From assembly GCF_009831235.1 (NCBI RefSeq), contig NZ_WUUL01000010.1:1-64000 (forward strand): a DNA stretch of 64,000 bases, given 5' to 3'. The notes under the pieces are model-generated. The model was not told the origin of the DNA. It was given only the letters and a program-made list of their open reading frames with translations, and searched no databases. The DNA is from Shimazuella alba. Its GTDB lineage: Bacteria > Bacillota > Bacilli > Thermoactinomycetales > Thermoactinomycetaceae. Below are positions 37,588 to 46,573 of the stretch, piece after piece (the first letter of the stretch is position 1; each line of letters starts with the position of its first letter). A program made the position numbers and the translations under genes.

Positions 37588-38358
37588 ATGCTGTTAGGAA
37601 TTAAACGCCTGTTCGCTCAACGTAATTCAGACGATGGTTTTCCTGTTATGTTTGATAAACAAATGTTACCAAAGCATGTTGCGATTATTACCGATGGGAA
37701 TGGGCGCTGGGCCAAGAAGCGTGGATTACCACGAACTGCTGGACACGCTGCAGGCATGAGGAGAGTAAGAGAGACCATAAGAGCGGCTAATGATTTGGGA
37801 ATTGAAGTACTTACTTTCTATTCTTTTTCGACTGAAAATTGGAAAAGACCAAAAGAAGAAGTGGAATATCTCATGAAGTTGCCGGTTGAATTTTTGAAAA
37901 CTGATTTACAAGAGTTAGTGGACAGAAATGTAAGAGTTCAGATGTTAGGTGAAAAGAAACAAACTCCTACTTTCACGCAACAAGCACTTACAGAGTTTGA
38001 AGAGAAGACAAAACAAAATACTGGGATGATTCTTAATTTTGCTATTAACTATGGATCAAGAGATGAGATTCTATCCTCAGTTAGACAGATTATAGATGAC
38101 ATTGAAATGGGAAATATTAGTAAGAATGATATCTCAGAACAAGTTATCAGTGAAAGACTACTTACTAAAGGATTACCCGATCCAGATTTGGTCATTCGCT
38201 CGAGTGGGGAAATACGTATATCAAACTTCTTGCTTTGGCAAATCGCTTATAGTGAGCTCTGGTTTACCGAAGCACTTTGGCCTGATTTTACAAAAGATAT
38301 GTTTCTACAAGCCATTGGTGAATACCAACAGAGATCGAGACGTTATGGATCCCTCTAA
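37588..38358 (+). CDS. uppS: Undecaprenyl diphosphate synthase (cis-prenyltransferase)
   Basis: The product has 256 residues and starts at ATG behind GTGGAGG. HVAIITDGNGRWAKKRGLPRTAGH is the IPP/FPP-binding motif with the catalytic Asp. LTFYSFSTENWKRP and RSSGEIRISNFLLWQIAYSE are standard. It makes the C55 lipid carrier of cell-wall sugars. The N-terminal 25 residues extend before the family core. Confidence 0.96.
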   Translation: MLLGIKRLFAQRNSDDGFPVMFDKQMLPKHVAIITDGNGRWAKKRGLPRTAGHAAGMRRVRETIRAANDLGIEVLTFYSFSTENWKRPKEEVEYLMKLPVEFLKTDLQELVDRNVRVQMLGEKKQTPTFTQQALTEFEEKTKQNTGMILNFAINYGSRDEILSSVRQIIDDIEMGNISKNDISEQVISERLLTKGLPDPDLVIRSSGEIRISNFLLWQIAYSELWFTEALWPDFTKDMFLQAIGEYQQRSRRYGSL

Positions 38359-38467
38359 TACAGGTCAGTAGAAAGTAATCGATACAAGGAAATAAATGAT
38401 AGCAAACAAGTACACATGCATGTTGTGACAAACTAGCTGTTTTTCGCATTTCCTGTAAAGGAGGTAG

Positions 38468-38542
38468 GACAGGAGAGGATCGCCGACTGCAAAGAATGCA
38501 GGCACTCCTCTACGCCAAATCAGATTAGGTGGGTATCCTGTC
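38468..38542 (+). promoter_or_regulatory. Structured leader across the cdsA start region
   Basis: An outer helix joins GACAGGA (38468-38474) with TCCTGTC (38536-38542). Inside, AGAGGA (38474-38479) can pair with TCCTCT (38506-38511), and CTGCA-AAGAA-TGCAG (38487-38501) forms the apical hairpin. A strong AAAGGAGG sits just upstream (38458-38465) with no start codon in range. The fold ends 7 bases before the cdsA ATG. It may control cdsA translation. Confidence 0.5.
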
Positions 38543-38549
38543 GGCAATT

Positions 38550-39353
38550 ATGAAAGTGCGCATCATTTCAGGAGTACTAGGAGCCATTTTCTTTTTGCTA
38601 TTGTTATGGTTAGGCTCTTGGTGGTATTCGGTATTTATCTGGATACTTGCAACAATATGTTTTTTGGAATACTGTCGGCTTTTTGGTTTTACTTATAAAA
38701 AACCCCAAGTGATGCTTGGGATACTAATCTTTTGGCTGATGATTGTAGCTCGATTAAAAACGCAGTTAGGACTAGCTTTTTTACCTACACTAACTTATTC
38801 AAATGTGTTAATTCTAGGTCTGGTTTTATTTCTTTCTTTATTGGTATTTTCTCGTAACCAATTTGATATTTATCAAATGGCGCACTTATTTATTGGTACG
38901 ATATACATAGGTTTGGGTTTTTCCTATATGATCAAGATTATTTGGCAACCAGATGGGTTTTTATGGTCTCTTTTTGTACTTCTCATCATCTGGGCGAATG
39001 ATACTGGTGCATATTTTACTGGGAAAAATTTTGGAAAACGTAAGCTATGGCCATCAATTAGCCCGAATAAAACGATTGAAGGTTCTATTGGAGGAATTAT
39101 ACTAGGTTTAGTCGTAAGTGGTTTTTTTGGATATCTCTTCCCGCAAATATGGACGATCAGTTACGCAATAGGTCTTGGTCTACTCATTTCTGTTCTCGGA
39201 CAGCTTGGAGATTTAGTAGAATCAGCGATTAAGCGATCTACAGGAACCAAGGATTCAGGCAAAATTATGCCAGGTCATGGTGGTGTACTAGATCGATTCG
39301 ATAGTTTAATTTTTACCTTTTTGGTACTACAAATATTTACTAGCTCTTTTTAG
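38550..39353 (+). CDS. cdsA: Phosphatidate cytidylyltransferase (CDP-diglyceride synthase)
   Basis: The product has 267 residues and about eight membrane helices. The signature FGKRKLWPSISPNKTIEGSIGG and the final GDLVESAIKRSTGTKDSGKIMPGHGGVLDRFDS box carry the metal-binding aspartates. It makes CDP-diacylglycerol for phospholipids. The ATG at 38550 fits the family N-terminus (MKVRIISGVLGA) but has no ribosome site; a CTG at 38538, five bases after AGGTGG, and a GTG at 38529 are in frame. The start region lies in a structured leader. Confidence 0.94.
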   Translation: MKVRIISGVLGAIFFLLLLWLGSWWYSVFIWILATICFLEYCRLFGFTYKKPQVMLGILIFWLMIVARLKTQLGLAFLPTLTYSNVLILGLVLFLSLLVFSRNQFDIYQMAHLFIGTIYIGLGFSYMIKIIWQPDGFLWSLFVLLIIWANDTGAYFTGKNFGKRKLWPSISPNKTIEGSIGGIILGLVVSGFFGYLFPQIWTISYAIGLGLLISVLGQLGDLVESAIKRSTGTKDSGKIMPGHGGVLDRFDSLIFTFLVLQIFTSSF

Positions 39354-39391
39354 ATCATGAGTTTTCTAACAGAATGAAGAGGAGAACTTAG

Positions 39392-40540
39392 ATGTTAGAG
39401 AAAATTTCTATTTTAGGTTCAACTGGTTCCATTGGAACAAGTACTTTAGATGTAGTCAAACAACATCCAGAGGAGTTTCAGGTAGTTGCTTTAGCAGCTG
39501 GTAACAATGTAGAAGAAATGATCAGACAAGCAAAAAACTTTCAACCAAAAGTAGTTTCGATGGCTACCAAACAATTGGCTGATCAAGTTGCAGCTGAGAT
39601 TTCAGATTCGATAAAAGTAGTTTGGGGAGACGAAGGTCTTATAGAAGTAGCGACTCATTCAGATGCTACTTATGTTGTATCTTCTCTTGTTGGAAGTAGA
39701 GGTTTGCAACCTACATTGGCAGCAATAGAAGCAGGAAAAAGAATCGGTCTTGCAAATAAAGAGACCTTGGTTACTGCTGGTCATTTAGTTATGGAAAAAG
39801 CAGAACAACGTAAAGTTGATATTTTGCCGATAGATAGTGAACACTCCGCTATTTTCCAATGCTTAAACGGGGAAAGAAAAGAAGATGTAAAGAAAATCAT
39901 TTTAACTGCATCAGGTGGAGCTTTTCGTGATTATACAAGAGAACAGCTGGCAACAGCTACACCAGAGATGGCGCTAAAACATCCCAATTGGGCGATGGGA
40001 GCCAAAGTTACTATCGATACTGCTACCATGATGAATAAAGGATTAGAAGTAATGGAAGCACATTGGTTGTTTGCAGTTCCATATGACCAAATTGATGTCT
40101 TGGTTCATCCACAAAGTATTATTCACTCTATGGTAGAATTTCAAGATGGGGCAGTCATGGCGCAGTTAGGAACTCCAGATATGAAAGTGCCGATTCAATA
40201 TGCATTGTCGTATCCGAAAAGGCTGCCACTTTCCATGCCAGCCTTATCATTAAGTGATATCAAACAATTAACTTTTCGAGATCCTGATGTAAAGAGATTC
40301 CCTTGTTTGGCAATGGCGTTTGAATCAGGTCGGATCGGTGGAACAATGCCTACGGTTTTAAATGCTGCAAATGAAGTCGCTGTTGAGAAATTTTTAAACA
40401 AAACTATTCCCTTTTTAGGAATAGAGGCTATGATAGAGAAAACCCTTAGTGAACATGAAGTGATAAAAAATCCTCAACTAGAAGAAATTCAACACGCAGA
40501 TCAGTGGGCACGTGAATTTGCTCGTCAATTAACCTTTTAG
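39392..40540 (+). CDS. dxr: 1-deoxy-D-xylulose 5-phosphate reductoisomerase
   Basis: The product has 382 residues and starts at ATG behind AAGAGGAG. NADPH-binding SILGSTGSIGTSTLDVV, LANKETLVTAG, the metal site DSEHSAIFQCL and the flexible loop ASGGAFRDYTREQL are all present. It makes MEP, the second step of the non-mevalonate isoprenoid pathway, feeding uppS. Its stop is directly followed by the rseP start region. Confidence 0.97.
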   Translation: MLEKISILGSTGSIGTSTLDVVKQHPEEFQVVALAAGNNVEEMIRQAKNFQPKVVSMATKQLADQVAAEISDSIKVVWGDEGLIEVATHSDATYVVSSLVGSRGLQPTLAAIEAGKRIGLANKETLVTAGHLVMEKAEQRKVDILPIDSEHSAIFQCLNGERKEDVKKIILTASGGAFRDYTREQLATATPEMALKHPNWAMGAKVTIDTATMMNKGLEVMEAHWLFAVPYDQIDVLVHPQSIIHSMVEFQDGAVMAQLGTPDMKVPIQYALSYPKRLPLSMPALSLSDIKQLTFRDPDVKRFPCLAMAFESGRIGGTMPTVLNAANEVAVEKFLNKTIPFLGIEAMIEKTLSEHEVIKNPQLEEIQHADQWAREFARQLTF

Positions 40541-40549
40541 GTGGTGATG

Positions 40550-41818
40550 TTGGTGCACGTACTGCAAACTGTTATTACGTTTGTAATTGTTTTGAGTGTA
40601 TTGGTTTTTGTGCACGAACTTGGTCATTTTCTGTTTGCAAAAAGAGCTGGAATCCTGGTTCGAGAGTTTGCCATTGGAATGGGAACAGTGGTTTACTCCA
40701 AAAGAAAAGGAGAAACCTTATATTCTATCCGTCTATTACCTTTAGGCGGGTTTGTTCGTATGGCAGGTGAAGACCCCGAGATCATCGATATCAAACCCGA
40801 ATCTAGGCTGTATCTAGATTTTAGTAATGATCTCGTAAAAGATATCTGGTTGATAGAACCTGAGCAAATTAGTGATATGGTTTCTGGTACCTTAGTAGAG
40901 ATGGATACAGAAAAAGATTTGCTTGTTACTATTTTATTAGATAATGGAGAACAAGTGCGTTACCCATTGCATCGAGAGGCTTTCATCCATTTCAATAAAA
41001 AAAATGAGATGCAGATTGCACCACTTGATCGTCAATTCGGTTCCAAGACAGTTTGGCAGAAAGCTCTCGCTATTTTGGCAGGACCAGTATTTAATATTAT
41101 TCTGACAATCATTTTATTTGGAATATATACGGCTGTGATCGGAGTCGAATCAAAACTACCCATTAGCGTCGTTTCCAAAGGATCACCAGCGGAAAAAGCT
41201 GGTTTAAAAGCAGGAGATGTGATTCAGTCTGTAAATGGAAAACAGGTGTCTACCATTGATATGCTGCGAGTAGAACTTGTTAATTCAAAAGGAAAAGCAG
41301 TTCCATTTGTGATCAAACGAGGCAATCAAGATTTACATTTAAAGATCGCGCCCCAAAAGCAAGGGGAAGTATATATTATTGGAACCATGTTTGATCAAAG
41401 ACAAATGATGCGTAAGGCTACGGTTGGGGAAACCATCCGTGAAGGTTTTAAACAAACCTACAATTGGTCTATCGTTATATTGGATGGTTTCCGCAGTCTA
41501 GTAACAGGTCAGATCTCCATTAAGAACTTGGGCGGACCAGCACAGATGGGCTATTTAACTGGTAAAGCAGCAGACGCAGGTTTTGTTGCATTGATTAAAT
41601 GGACAGCATTGCTGAGCTTAAACCTAGGAATATTTAATCTACTTCCTATTCCTGCTCTTGATGGTAGCAGACTCGTCTTTATCATTATTGAGGGAGTTCG
41701 AGGTCGACCGATCAATCCAAATAAAGAAAGTTATGTTCATTTTGTTGGGTTTGCTATGTTGATGATGTTAATGATATTTGTGACGTACAACGATATCATT
41801 AAAATATTTTTTTCCTAG
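40550..41818 (+). CDS. rseP: Site-2 intramembrane metalloprotease (RseP/RasP)
   Basis: The product has 422 residues from TTG 40550, spaced 5-6 bases after AGGTGG; GTG starts at 40541, 40544 and 40553 are possible. The zinc motif FVHELGHFLFAKRAG lies in the first membrane helix. A PDZ domain (SPAEKAGLKAGDVIQSVNG, about residue 206 on) precedes the third metal motif region NLLPIPALDGSRL. It cleaves anti-sigma factors and signal-peptide remnants in the membrane. A long insertion of about 60 residues (PEIIDIKPESRLYLDFSND...) precedes the second helix. Confidence 0.95.
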   Translation: MVHVLQTVITFVIVLSVLVFVHELGHFLFAKRAGILVREFAIGMGTVVYSKRKGETLYSIRLLPLGGFVRMAGEDPEIIDIKPESRLYLDFSNDLVKDIWLIEPEQISDMVSGTLVEMDTEKDLLVTILLDNGEQVRYPLHREAFIHFNKKNEMQIAPLDRQFGSKTVWQKALAILAGPVFNIILTIILFGIYTAVIGVESKLPISVVSKGSPAEKAGLKAGDVIQSVNGKQVSTIDMLRVELVNSKGKAVPFVIKRGNQDLHLKIAPQKQGEVYIIGTMFDQRQMMRKATVGETIREGFKQTYNWSIVILDGFRSLVTGQISIKNLGGPAQMGYLTGKAADAGFVALIKWTALLSLNLGIFNLLPIPALDGSRLVFIIIEGVRGRPINPNKESYVHFVGFAMLMMLMIFVTYNDIIKIFFS

Positions 41819-41833
41819 AAATGAGGAAGGATT

Positions 41834-43525
41834 GTGAGACAGAAGACCGCTTTTATTCCAACTTTAAGGAGTGTTGCTGATGCAGAGATGATCAGCCACC
41901 AGCTATTGGTTCGGGCTGGTTTTATACGCCAAGTAGCTGCTGGAGTATACAATTACTTGCCACTTGCACAACGTGTGCTAAATAAAATTTCTACCATTGT
42001 TCGAGAAGAAATGGATCGTATTGGATCTCAAGAATTGTTAATGCCAGCATTAAATCCTGCTGAGCTTTGGCAAGAGTCTGGTCGATATGATACATACGGT
42101 CCAGAGTTAGTAAAGTTACAAGATCGTCATGAACGTAATTTTATCCTTGGACCAACACACGAAGAAACCATTACTGATTTGATGCGAAAAGAAGTAAATA
42201 CGTATAAAAAGTTACCAATGACGTTATATCAGATTCAAACAAAATTCCGGGATGAAAAACGTCCAAGATCTGGGTTACTGCGAGGCAGAGAGTTTATTAT
42301 GAAAGATGCATACTCTTTCCATGCAGATCGGGATTCATTGGATGAGACTTATAAAGATATGTACCAAGCATATGTCAATATCTTCACTCGATGTGGATTG
42401 GAGTTTGGTGCAGTCGAAGCGGATTCAGGTTCTATTGGTGGAAAAGGAACACATGAATTTATGGTATTTTCAGAAGCTGGAGAAGACAAAATTGCTATAT
42501 GTACCTCATGTGATTACTCAGCCAATATTGAAATGGCAGAAAATGTAGCAGAGGAAACGATTGAACCAAGAGATCAACAAGCACCACCCATGGAAAAAAT
42601 TCATACTCCAAATGTGAAAACGATTGAGGAGCTTGTAACCTTTTTAAATGTTATACCAAGTTTATTGGTGAAGACACTGATATTTATCGTGGATGGAAAA
42701 CCTGTCATGGTTTTGGTTCGTGGAGATCATGAAGTAAATGAGATCAAGGTGAAAAATGTACTAGAAGCAACAACCTGTACTATGGCAGATGAAGCCACCA
42801 TTTTTAAAGTAACGGGAGCACATCCAGGATCACTTGGTCCCGTGAATGTAAAAGAAAAGATTACCATACTTGCAGACCAAGCACTTCGTTCGATGGTTGA
42901 TTGGAACATTGGTGCTAATGAAGATGGTTACCATTTCATTCATGCAATGGAAGGAAGAGATTTCACTGTTAGTAGATATGCGGATTTGCGTACAGTGGAA
43001 GAAGGAGATAAATGCCCTCGTTGCGGTCAACCGATTCGATTCCAAAAGGGAGTAGAAGTTGGTCATATCTTCAAATTAGGAACCAGGTATAGTGATGCAA
43101 TGAAAGGTAATTTTCTTGATGCAAATGGAAGAGAACAGACTTATCTCATGGGCTGTTATGGAATAGGGATTTCTCGTACACTATCTGCGGTAGTTGAGCA
43201 ACATCATGATGAAGGTGGTATCATATGGCCAGAGTCTATTTCTCCTTTTGCCGTTCATTTAATAGCAGTAAATATGAAAGATGAAATACAACGCAATTTA
43301 GCTGAAAAACTTTATCGAGATTTATTACAAGCTGGAGTTGAAGTTTTGTTTGATGATCGCCAAGAAAGAGCTGGAGTAAAGTTTAAAGATGCCGATCTCA
43401 TTGGTATTCCTACGAGAATTGTTGTAGGATCTAAAGCACCTGATAACTTAGTAGAAGTAAAATCTCGTCGTACTGGTGAGAGTCAAGAGGTTATGGTAGA
43501 TCAAGTTTTAGATAGAATAAGATAA
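41834..43525 (+). CDS. proS: Prolyl-tRNA synthetase
   Basis: The product has 563 residues, the bacterial long type, and starts at GTG behind GAGGAAGG. Class II motif 2 is TKFRDEKRPRSGLLRGREFIMKD; motif 3 is MGCYGIGISRTLSAVVEQ. The insertion domain between them (about residues 225-395) is the editing domain that hydrolyses Ala-tRNA(Pro). An anticodon-binding domain ends the chain. A long terminator follows; in Bacillus polC would come next. Confidence 0.97.
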   Translation: MRQKTAFIPTLRSVADAEMISHQLLVRAGFIRQVAAGVYNYLPLAQRVLNKISTIVREEMDRIGSQELLMPALNPAELWQESGRYDTYGPELVKLQDRHERNFILGPTHEETITDLMRKEVNTYKKLPMTLYQIQTKFRDEKRPRSGLLRGREFIMKDAYSFHADRDSLDETYKDMYQAYVNIFTRCGLEFGAVEADSGSIGGKGTHEFMVFSEAGEDKIAICTSCDYSANIEMAENVAEETIEPRDQQAPPMEKIHTPNVKTIEELVTFLNVIPSLLVKTLIFIVDGKPVMVLVRGDHEVNEIKVKNVLEATTCTMADEATIFKVTGAHPGSLGPVNVKEKITILADQALRSMVDWNIGANEDGYHFIHAMEGRDFTVSRYADLRTVEEGDKCPRCGQPIRFQKGVEVGHIFKLGTRYSDAMKGNFLDANGREQTYLMGCYGIGISRTLSAVVEQHHDEGGIIWPESISPFAVHLIAVNMKDEIQRNLAEKLYRDLLQAGVEVLFDDRQERAGVKFKDADLIGIPTRIVVGSKAPDNLVEVKSRRTGESQEVMVDQVLDRIR

Positions 43526-43566
43526 AGAGAAAGAACCCTTTAATCGAAAGAGGGTTCTTTCTCTTT
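43525..43566 (+). terminator. Terminator after proS
   Basis: AAAGAGAAAGAACCCT pairs with AGGGTTCTTTCTCTTT around an 11-base loop. Confidence 0.9.
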
Positions 43567-43844
43567 ATGATATATCGCCATATAGAGCGTTAGGTGTTGA
43601 GAGAAATTATTTTGAAAAGCTTTTGAAGACGAACTGATAAAAAAATCCTCATTTATAGGTTAGGAAAGCGGATTTAGAAAAATTCGAGTGGATCACTTTT
43701 ACTTATATATAAAGAAATAAGACATCCGAAAAATATTTTTAATATAAATAAGATTCTATCATTTTTGTGATTTTTTATTGATAAATAAGATAAAATGAAG
43801 ATGTTTCATCACATCAAATTTTTTATTCTTTTGAACGGAAAGAG
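43567..43844 (+). other. AT-rich intergenic region before the cell-wall protein locus
   Basis: No gene is seen. TTGTGA (43765) with TAAGAT (43786-43791) or TAAAAT (43791-43796) could be a promoter, but the spacings of 15 and 20 are poor. Confidence 0.4.
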
Positions 43845-44594
43845 GTGTTATTTCTGAAGGCAGAGATAATAAGTCAACTGTTTGCTATGAGTTTGTCTGT
43901 ATTTACTTTAAGTTCAACTGCGCAAGCAAGTATGAATCTTACGAAACCAGTGTACAACCATGGGTGTCAAAACGATGATGGGAATGACGGCTACGGTGAA
44001 GACGAAAACATGAAACATAGTGATAGTGGCAAAGGATGCCTTAATGGCGGTGGGAATGGAAACGGATGCCACAATGGTGGTGCAAATGACGCTTATGATG
44101 GCGCGAATAACACCGACGGTGGGGCGAATGGCACCTGGGAAGTTAACAAGGGTTACAGTGATAGTGGGAATGGATGCCATAATAATGGCGGGAATGACAA
44201 TGGTTGCAGCGGTGATGCAGGTAATAACTATGGCAGTAATGGATTGGAGAGCCAAAACGATAGAGGAAATGGGAACGGATGTCACAACAATGGTGAGGCA
44301 GGCGATGGTGGATCCGACGATGGATGCATGAATGGTGGTTGTATAAATAACGGAGGAACAACAGAGAACGGAGGAACAACAGAGAACGAGGGAACAACAA
44401 CTAATGGTGGCTATACAAAAACAGATATAAAAGTAGATGCTACTCCTATTTCTACAGATGATGAACCAACTACTATTAATGGTGGAATATTACCTAAAAC
44501 GGCTACAGCTTATCCATTTTCTGGGGTGATAGGTGCAAGTTTAGTAGCATTAGGTTATATTTTGAGAAAAAATAGAAATAAAAATAAAGGATAA
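43845..44594 (+). CDS. LPKTA cell-wall-anchored protein rich in Gly, Asn, Asp, Cys and His
   Basis: The product has about 249 residues. The start is GTG 43845, which overlaps the AGAGGTG box, or CTG 43854 with ideal spacing. A signal peptide ends near TAQAS. The mature part is a low-complexity string of GNGCHNNGG-like units with about nine cysteines and several histidines. The C-terminus has LPKTA (sortase motif), a hydrophobic helix (YPFSGVIGASLVALGYIL) and a basic tail. It is probably cross-linked to the wall by the sortase encoded two genes downstream. The Cys/His spacing suggests disulfide links or metal binding. Confidence 0.75.
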   Translation: MLFLKAEIISQLFAMSLSVFTLSSTAQASMNLTKPVYNHGCQNDDGNDGYGEDENMKHSDSGKGCLNGGGNGNGCHNGGANDAYDGANNTDGGANGTWEVNKGYSDSGNGCHNNGGNDNGCSGDAGNNYGSNGLESQNDRGNGNGCHNNGEAGDGGSDDGCMNGGCINNGGTTENGGTTENEGTTTNGGYTKTDIKVDATPISTDDEPTTINGGILPKTATAYPFSGVIGASLVALGYILRKNRNKNKG

Positions 44595-44758
44595 TATCTT
44601 GAGAGAGTATTGTTATTTTGATCTTAAAATTGCATTTAATTGGTGACAATTTCAATAAACGATATTTAAGATGTTCAAGATTTTTGAAGAAAGTTTATCT
44701 GCTCTATATCTGAAAAAGTTGTAACTTATAACAAATTTATTAAACATTGATTATTTCA

Positions 44759-44787
44759 TTGACACTTATTTACCTGAATACTAAGAT
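44759..44787 (+). promoter_or_regulatory. Promoter of the second LPKTA gene
   Basis: A perfect TTGACA is separated by 17 bases from TAAGAT, about 80 bases before the start codon. Confidence 0.6.
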
Positions 44788-44867
44788 GAAAATAGACAGA
44801 TATACAGAATTATTCTATACATTTATGGTTGAAAAAGGGAATAGAGCAAAAGGAAAGGTTGATATAT

Positions 44868-45797
44868 TTGAAGAGAAGAAAAGTTGCTACAGGTTTTTTT
44901 GTGCTTGGTTTGTCTGTTTTTGCTCTGAGTCCTGTTGCATTAGCAGCAAATAAAAATGCTAATTTAGTTGATCTAGACACAAAAGTCAAGGTTTCCATCG
45001 GTTCTCAAACAGAAGAGCCTTGTGAAGGTGTGGACTGCAACGAGAACGGAGATAACAACGGTGGATCTGGAAACAACGGCGGATCTGGAAACAACGGCGG
45101 ATCTGAAAACAACGGCGGATCTGAAAACAACGGCGGATCTGAAAACAACGGCGGATCTGAAAACAACGGCGGATCTGAAAACAACGGCGGATCTGAAAAC
45201 AACGGCGGATCTGAAAACAATGGCGGATCTGAAAACAATGGCGGATCTGAAAACAACGGCGGATCTGAAAACAATGGCGGATCTGAAAACAACGGTGGAT
45301 CTGAAAACAATGGCGGATCTGAAAACAATGGCGGATCTGAAAACAATGGCGGATCTGAAAACAATGGCGGATCTGAAAACAATGGCGGATCTGAAAACAA
45401 TGGCGGATCTGAAAACAATGGCGGATCTGAAAACAACGGTGGAACTGAAAACAACGGTGGAACTGAAAACAACGGTGGAACTGAAAACAACGGTGGATCC
45501 GAAAACAACGGTGGATCCGAAAACAACGGTGGTGTAGATACACCTGAGAACAATGGTGGCGTAGATATCCCTGAAAACAACGGTGGAACTGTTGATGTAC
45601 CAGTTACTAACACAGATGCACCTGTAGTTGTTGCTCAAAATGAAACACCAGTAAAAGAAACTGCAACTGATGAAGAACCTACAACTGTTAATGGTGGGGA
45701 ACTACCTAAAACAGCTACACCTTTACCATTTGTTGGCTTGATTGGTGCTGGTCTTGCTTCTCTTGGCCTACTTATCCGTAAAAAAGAGAAACAGTAG
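44868..45797 (+). CDS. LPKTA cell-wall-anchored protein with hexapeptide repeats
   Basis: The product has 309 residues. The TTG at 44868 lies eight bases after AAAGG and opens a textbook signal peptide (RRKVATGFFVLGLSVFALSPVALAA). One CEGVDC pair comes next. Residues about 66-221 are some 26 copies of GGSENN, with GNN, TEN and late VDTPENN variants. The C-terminus is GGELPKTATPLPFVGLIGAG plus RKKEKQ, a sorting signal. It should be covalently wall-linked. The repeat is flexible and hydrophilic, likely a stalk or hydrated layer. The sortase gene starts 2 bp after its stop. Confidence 0.85.
   Translation: MKRRKVATGFFVLGLSVFALSPVALAANKNANLVDLDTKVKVSIGSQTEEPCEGVDCNENGDNNGGSGNNGGSGNNGGSENNGGSENNGGSENNGGSENNGGSENNGGSENNGGSENNGGSENNGGSENNGGSENNGGSENNGGSENNGGSENNGGSENNGGSENNGGSENNGGSENNGGSENNGGSENNGGTENNGGTENNGGTENNGGSENNGGSENNGGVDTPENNGGVDIPENNGGTVDVPVTNTDAPVVVAQNETPVKETATDEEPTTVNGGELPKTATPLPFVGLIGAGLASLGLLIRKKEKQ
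45063..45530 (+). repeat. 18-bp tandem repeat, about 26 copies
   Basis: The unit is GGATCTGAAAACAACGGC with AAC/AAT and GGC/GGT synonymous changes. The array encodes the hexapeptide repeat. All six frames stay open in it, which gives false ORFs on both strands. The copy number is likely to vary between strains through slippage or recombination. Confidence 0.95.
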
Positions 45798-45799
45798 AA

Positions 45800-46387
45800 A
45801 TGAAAAGAATTTCACTCTTACTCATGATGGTAGGAGTGTGTATGATGGGTTATACGATGTTCACATATGTACCTCAAATGTTTATAGGCAGTTCGGTCAA
45901 TAAATCTGATATTGATAAAGTAATGGCAGAAGCAAATAATAATACTAACGTGGACAAAAAAATCTTATATCCAATTAGACCAAAAACGGGTGAAAACGTC
46001 GGAGAGTTGATTATTCCGAAATTAAATGCTATTTTGCCTATCATTGAAGGTACAGATCCGGATGAGCTGGAAAAAGGTGTAGGTCACTATGCACAAAGTG
46101 TGCTACCAGGTGAAAAGGATAATGCTGTTTTAAGTGGTCATAGAGACACGGTATTTCGAAATGTGGGAAAGCTGGAGATTGGCGACCAATTGGTTACGAA
46201 AACCAGTGCAGGTGTATTTACTTATAAAATCGTAAAAATGTGGGTAGTAGACGAAGATGACAGAACCGTTATCGTTTCTCATAAAGGGAAACAGATTTTA
46301 ACTCTTACTACATGTTATCCATTTAACTTTATTGGCCCAGCTCCTCAACGGTACATTATACAATCAGTATTAATCGGAACAAAATAG
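45800..46387 (+). CDS. Sortase, probably class D
   Basis: The product has 195 residues and an N-terminal membrane anchor (LLLMMVGVCMMGYTMF). The catalytic His is in AVLSGHRDTVFRNV, the Cys in ILTLTTCYPFNFIGPAPQRYII, and the Arg in the same block. These motifs fit class D sortases, which in Bacillus anchor LPxTA proteins to the wall, sometimes in sporulation. Both upstream genes carry LPKTA, so they are the likely substrates. It is 2 bp behind the second substrate gene. Confidence 0.88.
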   Translation: MKRISLLLMMVGVCMMGYTMFTYVPQMFIGSSVNKSDIDKVMAEANNNTNVDKKILYPIRPKTGENVGELIIPKLNAILPIIEGTDPDELEKGVGHYAQSVLPGEKDNAVLSGHRDTVFRNVGKLEIGDQLVTKTSAGVFTYKIVKMWVVDEDDRTVIVSHKGKQILTLTTCYPFNFIGPAPQRYIIQSVLIGTK

Positions 46388-46411
46388 TTCTATCCTTTTT
46401 ATCAACCATGT

Positions 46412-46439
46412 AGGGGGATTCTATCCTCCCTTTTTTTTT
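46412..46439 (+). terminator. Terminator of the sortase locus
   Basis: AGGGGGAT pairs with ATCCTCCC, followed by nine T. Confidence 0.85.
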
Positions 46440-46477
46440 GCCAAAAATCCTCTTGATGAACAAGGGAACCGAATGAT

Positions 46478-46507
46478 TTGCTTCATTGGAAACGATTATG
46501 TTATAAT
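46478..46507 (+). promoter_or_regulatory. Promoter of the rimP-nusA-infB operon
   Basis: TTGCTT is separated by 18 bases from TATAAT, which is also preceded by TG (extended -10). Confidence 0.7.
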
Positions 46508-46573
46508 CTTTTTGGCAATACTACACACAGTAACTACATTTGATTTATCAGATGTAAATCCTTCACCTACCTT

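Noticed and set aside
43845-44594. Antisense frames of 85-123 residues opposite the Gly/Asn-rich gene
   Set aside because: Low-complexity coding sequence leaves the opposite strand open; the plus-strand frame has a signal peptide and LPKTA motif.
45063-45530. CRISPR-like appearance of the tandem repeat
   Set aside because: Units are contiguous, 18 bp long, lack spacers and encode a hexapeptide in frame.
44973-45638. Long minus-strand and other-frame ORFs (171-221 residues) over the repeat array
   Set aside because: The 18-bp repeat has no stop in any frame, so these are artefacts of the repeat. They have no ribosome sites and no family resemblance.
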